DNA of 7,507 nt from Candidatus Eiseniibacteriota bacterium (lineage in GTDB: Bacteria > Joyebacterota > Joyebacteria > Joyebacterales > Joyebacteraceae), in NCBI GenBank assembly GCA_030630395.1, contig DAOVNE010000054.1:1-7507 (forward strand). Direction: 5' to 3'. A program made the translations under genes and the position numbers. The notes below the pieces were generated by a model. It did not search any database and was not told where the DNA came from. It saw only the letters and a program-made list of their open reading frames with translations. Shown piece after piece: positions 1 to 5,741 of this stretch (positions are counted from its first letter, which is position 1; each line of letters begins with the position of its first letter).

Positions 1-25
1 CCGTAGCCGAGGCGATGCAGGAGTG

Positions 26-1069
26 TTACCTGTACAGTGCCTTGATGCTGCCCCAGCTTGACTCCTCGACGGGCGTTGTGGCGCCGCCGTTGAAGCCGAA
101 GATCGTGTAGTCACCGGTGCCGGAGGAGTAGGCGCTGACGATCAGGTAGTACGTGCCGGCCTCGGTGGCGATGTAGGTGAAGGTCGACATGTCGGGATAC
201 GCATCGTCGCCTGCGACGCAGCTGCCGAACGGGTCGGCGCAGTCGGTGATCAGGTAGATCGAGTCGTCCCAGTCGCCGACCGTGTCCATCGTGACTGTGA
301 ACTCGTCGCCGACCTCGAGGATCGTGTAGTAAACGACATCCAGACCGGTGGCGCTGTAGCCCGTGCAGCTGCCGGACGCGAGCGGGTAGTCGTTGGCGAA
401 GCCGACGTTCGAGCCGTCGATGCTGAACGCATCGCTCGGAATCGGGAGGGCTGTCTCGCAAACGTCGCCATCGGGCGGCGGCGGCGGAACGTACGCTTCG
501 CCGATCTTGATGGCGTCGAAGCCGGCCTGCGCACCGTCAGAACCCTCGTACACGAGGCAGATATCGACGGTCTGACCAACGATGAAGCCGAACGCGGCGA
601 GGTCTACGTCGTAGGGGTCCCAGATGTAGTTATTGGTAGTGCCGTCGGCGCGGAAACTCCACACAACGCCGCCGTCGACCGTCACGTAGATGTCGTAGTT
701 CGCGTACGGGTCCACGCCCCAGTAGTAGCTGGACATGGCGAGGAAGCTCAGGTGGAGCTCATCAAGAACGAGTGTGTGCGAGAAGCACAGCGTCTCGAGC
801 TGAGGAACGAGCGCGGGATCGTAGAAACAATTCGCGCAGTATGAGCCCTCGCCACCCGGTGTGTACTGATGCCAGGTGTAGCCGGCATTGGTGATGCCCT
901 GCGTCCAGCCAGCGGGTGGGAATGCACCCTCGAAGCCTTCCGTGTACTCACGGGAGCTCATGGGGGCGTACGGCTCGGTCGAGAACTTGGCGTCGGGAAG
1001 CATCTTCCCGGCGAACGCTACGCTCGAAATGACGAGCAGCGCTAGAACAATGATGAGCATGCGCTTCAT
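26..1069 (-). CDS. Secreted two-domain protein (cleaved-adhesin-like + PPC-like)
   Basis: A 347-residue exported protein of unknown specific role, probably on the cell surface or released. Residues 1-20 form a signal peptide (MKR, hydrophobic core, AFA before GK). Residues about 42-192 resemble a cleaved-adhesin/choice-of-anchor jelly-roll domain: EGFEG at 44-48, FPPAGW just after, and a late GFDAIKIG strand. A proline run (195-199) links to a PPC-like domain (about 201-327) opening with DVCETALPI and containing D-rich beta-strand segments and GTYYLIVSAYSSGTGDYTI. Cysteines are scattered through both domains, as expected outside the cytoplasm. The tail PVEESSWGSIKALYR ends the protein at a TAA. 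An in-frame ATG 40 codons upstream (1187-1189) would bury the signal peptide and has no good ribosome site. The chosen ATG (1067-1069) has AGGTGG 7 nt upstream. Domain names are from remembered motif patterns; binding target and enzymatic activity are unknown, and no catalytic motif is seen. Confidence 0.85.
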   Translation of the reverse strand: MKRMLIIVLALLVISSVAFAGKMLPDAKFSTEPYAPMSSREYTEGFEGAFPPAGWTQGITNAGYTWHQYTPGGEGSYCANCFYDPALVPQLETLCFSHTLVLDELHLSFLAMSSYYWGVDPYANYDIYVTVDGGVVWSFRADGTTNNYIWDPYDVDLAAFGFIVGQTVDICLVYEGSDGAQAGFDAIKIGEAYVPPPPPDGDVCETALPIPSDAFSIDGSNVGFANDYPLASGSCTGYSATGLDVVYYTILEVGDEFTVTMDTVGDWDDSIYLITDCADPFGSCVAGDDAYPDMSTFTYIATEAGTYYLIVSAYSSGTGDYTIFGFNGGATTPVEESSWGSIKALYR

Positions 1070-1073
1070 CGGT

Positions 1074-1117
1074 GTTCCACCTTTCGTTGTGGGAACGCCG
1101 GTCCTCATTCGACCGGC
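1074..1117 (-). promoter_or_regulatory. Tandem leader hairpins, the second covering the ribosome site
   Basis: In the minus-strand leader two hairpins abut with no gap. The first (1097-1117) has perfect 7-bp arms GCCGGTC and GACCGGC around a 7-nt loop. The second (1074-1096) pairs GTTCCCAC with GTGGAAC (seven pairs, one bulged C) around an 8-nt loop. The GTGG of the Shine-Dalgarno (1077-1082) lies inside the second stem, and the ATG follows 4 nt after it. Folding would reduce ribosome access, so translation may depend on temperature, a ligand, a protein or ribosome occupancy. I recognise no known riboswitch class. The pairing is seen directly; its role is inferred. Confidence 0.45.
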
Positions 1118-1216
1118 AGCGAATGTACGATCAACACCAATCAGCCCAGCGTGGAACCCACCGCCTCGCGATGCGAATCCGAGAAGCATGAAGCTCTCTC
1201 TGAACTGAACATATCA

Positions 1217-1245
1217 ATTATACAACAAAATGCGCAGATTGGCAA
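1217..1245 (-). promoter_or_regulatory. Sigma70-type promoter of the secreted-protein gene
   Basis: Read on the minus strand, TTGCCA (1240-1245) and TATAAT (1217-1222) are separated by exactly 17 bases in a locally AT-rich stretch of otherwise GC-rich DNA. The -10 box is a perfect consensus and the -35 box matches 4 of 6. Transcription would start near 1210, giving a leader of about 140 nt before the ATG at 1069. Confidence 0.75.
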
Positions 1246-1253
1246 GACGTCTT
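1244..1253. promoter_or_regulatory. Palindrome AAGACGTCTT at the -35 box, possible operator
   Basis: A perfect 10-bp palindrome overlaps the outer two bases of the minus-strand -35 element and extends upstream of it. A dimeric regulator bound here would touch RNA polymerase. The position is suggestive, but a 10-bp palindrome alone is weak evidence and I recognise no regulator for it. Confidence 0.3.
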
Positions 1254-1435
1254 TCATAATCATACGTCCGTAACGCAGATGGTGTGCACGGTCAATCCGC
1301 CGTCACGCGCCACTGCGAAGAGGCTCCAGACACCGAATTTCGACTTGAATGTGCTTCAGACCGAGGATACTCTAACATGTGTCGGCATCTTGGGAAGCGC
1401 GCGTGAGGCGAAGCGACAAGTTGTGTCTTTGTTCT

Positions 1436-1455
1436 GAGTGAACGGAGATTCACTC
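1436..1455 (+). promoter_or_regulatory. 7-6-7 palindrome upstream of the SPT-like gene
   Basis: GAGTGAA (1436-1442) and TTCACTC (1449-1455) are perfect inverted arms around six bases. The centre lies about 35 bases before the inferred TTG start, and the right arm ends 11 bases before the ribosome site. It could be a DNA operator, of the size dimeric TetR- or GntR-type regulators bind, or an RNA hairpin in the leader. It overlaps the alternative GTG start at 1438, which argues that this stretch is regulatory rather than coding. Confidence 0.45.
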
Positions 1456-1466
1456 GCAGACGCACT

Positions 1467-1472
1467 GAGGAG
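1467..1472 (+). promoter_or_regulatory. Ribosome site that sets a TTG start
   Basis: GAGGAG lies 7 bases before the TTG at 1480-1482. The longer frame beginning with GTG at 1438 has no purine-rich site before it. The shorter protein begins MSLFDKCHEF, which matches the usual amino end of this enzyme family, so TTG 1480 is preferred. Confidence 0.75.
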
Positions 1473-1479
1473 TCCACCA

Positions 1480-2664
1480 TTGTCTCTCTTCGACAAGTGC
1501 CACGAATTCAGCAGATGGATCGAGTCTCTGAAGGAGCGTCGCGAGTTCTTCTACCTGCGCACGCTCGACCCTGCCGCGTCCCCCACGGTCACGATGAACG
1601 GCAGAAGACTCATCATGCTCGGATCCAACAACTATCTGGGGTTGGCAACCCACCCGAAGGTGGTCGCGGCGACCATCAAGGCGGTGGAGGAATACGGCAC
1701 GGGCGCGTGCAGCTCCCGGGTTCTCACCGGTACCACGAGCCTGCACGCGAGGCTCGAGAGAAGGCTCGCCGAGTTCAAGGGGACGGAGGATGCCGCAGTC
1801 TTCAGCACCGGCTTCATGACGATGATGGGTGTTGTCAGCGCGCTGACATCGAGCGGCGACGTCATCCTGAGCGACGAGTTCAACCACGCGAGCATCGTCG
1901 AAGGCTGCCGTCTGACCGATGCCGAGGTCAGAATCTACAAGCACAACGACATGGCGGATCTTGAGGAGAAGCTCGCGGCGCGCGACCCCGACCAGAACAT
2001 GCTCATCGTCACTGACGGCGTCTTCAGCATGAAGGGAACGGTCGCCGATCTCCCCGGCATCAGGCGGCTTGCCGAGCAATACGGCGCCACGACGATGCTC
2101 GATGACGCGCACGGCACGGGCGTGCTTGGGAGAACGGGGAGAGGGACGCTCGAGCACTTCGGCATGGAGGGAGAGTTCGACCTCATCTGCGGCACCTTCA
2201 GCAAGTCGCTCGGGACGACGGGCGGATTCGTCTGCGCCGACGCAGATGTCGTTACCTTCCTCAAACTGAACTCCCGACCGTTCATCTTCTCAGCCAGTCC
2301 GCCTCCATCGTCGATGGCGACGGTTCTCGCGTGTCTGGATGTGATGGAGGAGGAACCAGAGCTTCTTGATCGACTCAGGGAGAACACGGAGTTCGTGAAG
2401 AGCGGGCTTGCCGAGATGGGCTTCCGCCTGGAGGAGACCGTGACGCCGATCATACCGATCCTCATCGGGGATGACGCGAAGACCTTCCAGATGGCGGGCG
2501 CCCTGGAGGATGAGGGCGTCATCGTCAATCCGATCGTGCCGCCGGCGGTGCCTACCGGTTCATCCCTTATCCGTGTCAGTGTCATGGCGAGCTTGAGCAG
2601 GGAAGAGCTCGTGACAGCACTCGAGAAATTCAGACTCGCAGGCAAGAAACTGGGAGTCATCTGA
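1480..2664 (+). CDS. Serine palmitoyltransferase-like alpha-oxoamine synthase (PLP)
   Basis: A cytoplasmic PLP enzyme of 394 residues. The family condenses an amino acid with an acyl-CoA, with loss of CO2; SPT members use serine and palmitoyl-CoA to make 3-ketosphinganine, the first step to sphingolipids. Landmarks: GSNNYLGL (48-55), cofactor-stacking His136 in FNHASIVEG, TDGVFSMKG from 178, Asp208 and His211 in DDAHGTG (Asp for the PLP ring nitrogen), and Lys242 in GTFSKSLGTTGGF as the Schiff-base lysine. GTFSKSLG..GGF, RPFIFSAS, PPAVPTG and the tail AGKKLGVI resemble Sphingomonas-type SPT more than Kbl (GTLGKALGGASGG) or BioF. Length fits the family. The gene ends in TGA one base before the next start, so the two are surely cotranscribed. 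The lipid-gene neighbours favour SPT; no biotin genes or threonine dehydrogenase are nearby. Glycine, alanine or cysteate as the amino acid, or a different acyl-CoA, cannot be excluded. Confidence 0.88.
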   Translation: MSLFDKCHEFSRWIESLKERREFFYLRTLDPAASPTVTMNGRRLIMLGSNNYLGLATHPKVVAATIKAVEEYGTGACSSRVLTGTTSLHARLERRLAEFKGTEDAAVFSTGFMTMMGVVSALTSSGDVILSDEFNHASIVEGCRLTDAEVRIYKHNDMADLEEKLAARDPDQNMLIVTDGVFSMKGTVADLPGIRRLAEQYGATTMLDDAHGTGVLGRTGRGTLEHFGMEGEFDLICGTFSKSLGTTGGFVCADADVVTFLKLNSRPFIFSASPPPSSMATVLACLDVMEEEPELLDRLRENTEFVKSGLAEMGFRLEETVTPIIPILIGDDAKTFQMAGALEDEGVIVNPIVPPAVPTGSSLIRVSVMASLSREELVTALEKFRLAGKKLGVI

Positions 2665-2665
2665 T

Positions 2666-3625
2666 ATGTCCGCAAGCACCCTTCCGTTCTGGAGCCTGGG
2701 TTTTGCCAGGGCCTATGTCGTCACGATGCGTCCCTACCTGCTCTTCGTGTCGGGCGCGGCCGGGTTGGTCGGTCTCTCCTTCATTCCGGATCCCGCCCTG
2801 GGACGGGTCCTCCTCGCGTTCGTACCGCTCTTTCTTTCGTACGGGTTCGGTCAGGCGTTGACCGACTGCTTCCAGACAGACACGGATTCGCTTTCCGCGC
2901 CCTATCGTCCGCTCGTGAGGGGCATCGTATCCCGGCGTCAGATCCTGACGGTCAGCATGGTCGGACTTACGGCCGTCGTGCTCGTCCTCGGCTATCTGAA
3001 TCCGGTGATCCTGGCCTTCGGGGTCGTGGCAGTAGTGGGGCTTCTGACATACACGTATCTGAAGCGCACATGGTGGGGGGGACCGCCCTGGAATGCCTGG
3101 ATCGTCGCTATCCTCCCGATCATGGGGAGGTTTGTGGACAGGGGTTATCGCCCGGGTGCGCCGGCCCTCTCCGCGTTTGCACTCGCCGTGCTTGTCGTTT
3201 TCCTGGGCTACGTGAATTTCGTGGTGATGGGCTACTTCAAGGACATCTCCGCCGACAGGAAGACCGGGTATCGCACCTTCCCAGTCGTGTTCGGATGGCG
3301 TCCTGCTGCCATCTACGGGGACGTGACTGCGGCCCTGTCCGCGGCGCTCACCGCGTGGGTGCTCACGCTCGTGGGCGCGAATGTCTGGAGCGTCATCATG
3401 TTCGTCGCGGCGTTGGCTCTCTACGTCCATGCTCAGGCTGCAATGCATCGGACAAGGGACGAGCGCGAGACGGGCGGGCCGATCGCGAACGGTGTCCGTG
3501 CACTCGTCCTATGCTGCCTTGCGATCACCGCCGCGAACAAGGTCGAATGGGCGCCATTGCTTGTTGTCTTCTACGTGTTTCTCGAGCTCGCACTCAGGCT
3601 GAGGCCCGAGCGAGGCCAAGTCTAG
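2666..3625 (+). CDS. UbiA-family membrane prenyltransferase
   Basis: A 319-residue integral membrane protein with about eight or nine hydrophobic segments (for example 22-40, 45-63, 95-112, 114-131, 168-190, 215-236, 239-256, 277-290, 297-312). UbiA enzymes transfer an isoprenyl group from its diphosphate to an acceptor such as a quinone ring, chlorophyllide, a glycerol lipid or a sugar phosphate, using two Asp-rich motifs and Mg2+. Motif 1 here is TDCFQTDTD (66-74) followed by APYRPLVRG, and motif 2 is KDISADRKTGYRTFPVVFG (192-210) with Asp193 and Asp197. In motif 1 the usual NDxxDxxxD reads TDxxQxxxD, so Asn is Thr and the middle Asp is Gln70; Asp72 may substitute. The start is ATG with GGGAG nine bases upstream, inside the end of the SPT-like gene. 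The acceptor is unknown. Context suggests a lipid, perhaps a long-chain base or glycerolipid, rather than a respiratory quinone. Confidence 0.85.
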   Translation: MSASTLPFWSLGFARAYVVTMRPYLLFVSGAAGLVGLSFIPDPALGRVLLAFVPLFLSYGFGQALTDCFQTDTDSLSAPYRPLVRGIVSRRQILTVSMVGLTAVVLVLGYLNPVILAFGVVAVVGLLTYTYLKRTWWGGPPWNAWIVAILPIMGRFVDRGYRPGAPALSAFALAVLVVFLGYVNFVVMGYFKDISADRKTGYRTFPVVFGWRPAAIYGDVTAALSAALTAWVLTLVGANVWSVIMFVAALALYVHAQAAMHRTRDERETGGPIANGVRALVLCCLAITAANKVEWAPLLVVFYVFLELALRLRPERGQV

Positions 3626-3635
3626 CTGGAGGACC

Positions 3636-4562
3636 GTGCTAGTATTCCTGAACACTCGTGCCGGCTACGGCCGCGCTGCGGCGCGCTGGCGGAAGGTCAT
3701 GCCCGAGCTTGAGCGACGCGCAGGCGCGTTCGATGTCGAGGAGGTCGGTCCGTTCGATTGCGTTGCAGCGTCGGTCCGCGAGGCTGTGGCGAAAGGAGAA
3801 CGCGCCTTCATCGCCGCCGGTGGTGACGGCACGGTCAATCTCCTGCTCAATGCCGTGATGGAACTTGGGAGTGGTGTGACCGATATCAGAATCGGCGCCG
3901 TGGGGCTGGGATCGAGCAACGACTTCCACAAACCGCACGGGCCCGATTCAGTTATCGCAGGCGTTCCGGTGCGGGTCGACTGCAATAGCGCAAGGCCGTG
4001 CGATGTTATCCGGATCGACTTCGAGGAGTGAGACGGGCAGAAAGCCACCCGTCATGCGATCATCAATGCGAGTCTCGGGATCACGGCCGAGGCCAACGCC
4101 GCATTCAATGAGCCGACCGGCTTCATCAGGGCGGCACGGAGGCTATCGGTGGATGCTGCCATCATCGCCTCCATCATTCATACGCTTGCTACTTACGATG
4201 ACATCAAGTGCCGTCTTGTGATTGACGGGATGGACAAAGGGGCCTTCTCGATCTCGAGTCTTGGCATTATCAAGAATCCACATTTCGCGGGATCGATGTG
4301 CTACGACACACCGATCGAGCCGGACGACGGACAGCTTGGAATCAATCTCTGTGAGGATCTGAATCCGTTTCAAGCGCTTGTGACCGTCGCCGCGCTTCAC
4401 AGGCGACGCTTCCGCGGACGGCCCAAGACACGGTCGTGGGTAGGGAAGCGCGTGGTCGTGGAGGCGGATCGCGCCTTCGCGCTGGAGACGGATGGAGAGG
4501 TCGTGGAGGCGCGGTCGGTTGCGTTCAGTGTGCTCCCCGGGAGGATCATGTGCTGCCGATGA
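3636..4562 (+). pseudogene. Lipid kinase (DAGK/sphingosine-kinase family) interrupted by in-frame TGA
   Basis: Read through one TGA, this is a full-length 308-codon member of the diacylglycerol-kinase catalytic family, which transfers phosphate from ATP to a lipid hydroxyl; bacterial members include YegS, DgkB and ceramide kinases. The amino end MLVFLNTRAGYGR matches the family's opening beta strand. GGDGT (62-66) is the nucleotide loop, followed by VGLGSSNDFHKP (89-100), the counterpart of GTGND. Codon 132 (4029-4031) is TGA. Beyond it the same frame continues convincingly: AIINASLGITAEANAAFNEP (141-160), then NPHFAGSMCYDTPIEPDDGQ (214-233) and a normal closing strand ending VLPGRIMCCR before TGA. 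Start is GTG 3636 with GGAGG only three bases upstream, ten bases after the previous gene. A gene caller would report two pieces, 3636-4031 (131 residues) and 4149-4562 (137). Either the gene is newly broken, the base is a sequence error, or the codon is read through. In this operon the substrate may be a long-chain base or ceramide. Confidence 0.8.
4032..4053 (+). other. Perfect stem-loop abutting the in-frame TGA
   Basis: GACGGG (4032-4037) and CCCGTC (4048-4053) are perfect 6-bp arms around a 10-nt loop, beginning at the base after the TGA. Structures just 3' of a stop can promote readthrough or, as SECIS elements, selenocysteine insertion. The loop here begins only 6 nt after the TGA, too close for a typical bacterial SECIS (apical loop roughly 16-37 nt away). 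There is no U run after the stem, so it is not an intrinsic terminator. Confidence 0.4.
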
Positions 4563-4634
4563 CGTGGACGTGCGGCAGGAGAGCGAGAGGTAGCCGATAA
4601 TGTCGACGAGGGATGAGCGGGCGAGGAGCTGCCG
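4563..4634 (+). other. 72-base gap with two overlapping mini-frames
   Basis: This is the only sizeable gap in the operon. ATG 4559 overlaps the kinase stop as ATGA and opens a 13-codon frame ending TAA at 4598-4600. That stop overlaps ATG 4600 as TAATG. The second, 12-codon frame ends TGA at 4636-4638, overlapping the ATG of the next gene at 4635 as ATGA. Continuous start-stop overlaps could hand ribosomes from gene to gene, or could be chance. No terminator or promoter is seen. Confidence 0.3.
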
Positions 4635-5741
4635 ATGAACCGAATGGACGACATCCTCGAGAATGTCGCGATCGATGCGTGGGTGAAGGCCTTCTCGCGA
4701 GCTCCCGGGCAGGTGAACGCTCCCCACGAGTCCGACGCGGAGCTCATCGAGCTTCCGGGTGACGCCGGGAATCTCCTCGCGATAACCATCGACACCGTCG
4801 CCGAGGAGATACTCACGGGGCTCTATCAGGGCCCCTACACAATGGGTTGGGTGACGGTGATGGCGTGCCTTAGCGATCTGGCCGCGGTGGGGGCGGATCC
4901 GCTCGGCATTGTCGTGTCCGTATCCGCTCCGCCAGGGAGAGACGGGAGCTTCGCCGAGAGCGCGGGGCGAGGAATGGAGGATGCGTGCCGGTCGCTCGGT
5001 GTCTTCATTCTGGGTGGGGATTCGAACATGACGCCCGAGGTCTCGCTCACCGGTTGCTCGATAGGGATCGTACCGAAGAGCGCCATGCTCACGCGTCGCG
5101 GTGTTCAGCCGGGGGACGCGGTCTTCATGACCGGACGCGCAGGCGCCGGAAACGCGCTCGGACTTGTGAGACTGAGTGGGCTTCCCGACGAGTACTTCCC
5201 GGAAAGTAACTACCGCCCGTCCGCGAGGCTCGCGGCTGGCAGAGTGCTGAGGGGTCGCGCGACGGCGGCGATGGACACAAGCGATGGCGTTCTGACGACC
5301 CTCGACCAGTTGATGCGTCTGAACGGCCACGGCTTCGAGGTCGATTGCGACTGGCCCGCGATCCTGTCTGAGGACGTGCTCGCCCTGTGCGACCGGACCG
5401 GCACGCCCTACTGGATGATGCTCGCCGGACCACATGGAGAGTTCGAACTCATCTTCACAGCGCCCGCAACCGACGCAGAGGCGCTCTCCGAAGCGCTCCA
5501 TGAAGCGTCAGGCGGCCTCGGAGCCGAAGCGCTTCCAGAGAAATCAGGTGACCTCAAACCTATCCCGATCCGCATCGGAACGGTCCAGGAGCGTGCGGCG
5601 ATCACGCTCGCTCTGCCGTCGGGGCGCCGGATCGATATCGACATGTCCTCTCTGCGTAATCTGCTCGACACCTCCGGAGGGGACTTCGAACGCTATCTGA
5701 GCGAGTTCAGAAAGACGGGAGGATCTTGGGGCCTTGAGTAG
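4635..5741 (+). CDS. ThiL/PurM-fold (AIR synthase-related) kinase-like protein
   Basis: A soluble 368-residue protein related to thiamine-monophosphate kinase ThiL, which phosphorylates thiamine phosphate to the diphosphate with ATP. Landmarks in order: ESDAELIELP (32-41) where ThiL has GDDAA; TIDTVAEE (51-58) for TDxLVEG; GWVTVMACLSDLAAVGADPL (71-90), the strong PurM amino-domain signature; GGDS (128-131) for GGDT; RRGVQPGDAVFMTG (154-167); MDTSDGV (213-219) for the D-SDGL loop; and GPHGEFELIF (265-274) where ThiL has GGEDYELLF. The fold is clear, but several ligand positions differ and the protein is longer than many ThiL (about 310-350), so I do not call it ThiL. No thiamine genes are nearby. 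Its place between a lipid kinase and an acyl-CoA synthetase suggests a phosphorylated lipid or other phosphomonoester as substrate, possibly giving a diphosphate; this is inference. The ATG start has GAGGAG six bases upstream. The stop overlaps the next gene by eight bases. Confidence 0.78.
   Translation: MNRMDDILENVAIDAWVKAFSRAPGQVNAPHESDAELIELPGDAGNLLAITIDTVAEEILTGLYQGPYTMGWVTVMACLSDLAAVGADPLGIVVSVSAPPGRDGSFAESAGRGMEDACRSLGVFILGGDSNMTPEVSLTGCSIGIVPKSAMLTRRGVQPGDAVFMTGRAGAGNALGLVRLSGLPDEYFPESNYRPSARLAAGRVLRGRATAAMDTSDGVLTTLDQLMRLNGHGFEVDCDWPAILSEDVLALCDRTGTPYWMMLAGPHGEFELIFTAPATDAEALSEALHEASGGLGAEALPEKSGDLKPIPIRIGTVQERAAITLALPSGRRIDIDMSSLRNLLDTSGGDFERYLSEFRKTGGSWGLE

Larger units (their letters stand above)
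1070..1479. other. Divergent intergenic control region
   Basis: This 410-base gap holds the minus-strand promoter, the palindrome at its -35 box, the tandem leader hairpins and, near the right end, the 7-6-7 palindrome and ribosome site of the plus operon. No strong plus-strand promoter is visible: CATAAT (1255-1260) lacks a spaced -35 box, and TTGAAT (1345-1350) with TACTCT (1368-1373), spacer 17, is a poor match. Between about 1270 and 1430 I see no structured RNA and no convincing gene. A 52-codon open frame (1279-1437) exists but has no ribosome site. Confidence 0.6.

Noticed and set aside
1070..1189. ATG 1189 as start of the secreted protein
   Set aside because: It would put 40 residues in front of a classic signal peptide; the ATG at 1069 has AGGTGG at 7 nt.
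1279..1437. 52-codon plus-strand frame ending just before GTG 1438
   Set aside because: No ribosome site and no recognisable protein features; it occupies the leader region and is probably chance.
1438..1479. GTG 1438 as start of the SPT-like gene
   Set aside because: No ribosome site precedes it and its added 14 residues overlap a perfect palindrome; TTG 1480 has GAGGAG at good spacing and gives the family-like amino end.
3075..3081. Run of seven G in the UbiA gene as a phase-variable or frameshift site
   Set aside because: The protein is family-like and continuous on both sides, so nothing indicates a shift; a 7-base run alone is weak.
2657..3448. 263-codon minus-strand frame over the UbiA gene
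   Set aside because: The product is highly charged (Arg, His, Asp, Glu), as expected from the reverse of hydrophobic membrane codons; the plus-strand UbiA motifs are clear.
4029..4053. Selenocysteine codon with SECIS element
   Set aside because: The stem begins at the base after TGA so the loop is too near, and lipid kinases of this family are not known selenoproteins.
4143..5501. Long open frame (452 codons) on the minus strand
   Set aside because: It lies antisense to the kinase and the ThiL-like gene, is rich in Arg, His and Gly with no recognisable domain, and has no ribosome site; such shadows are normal in GC-rich genes.
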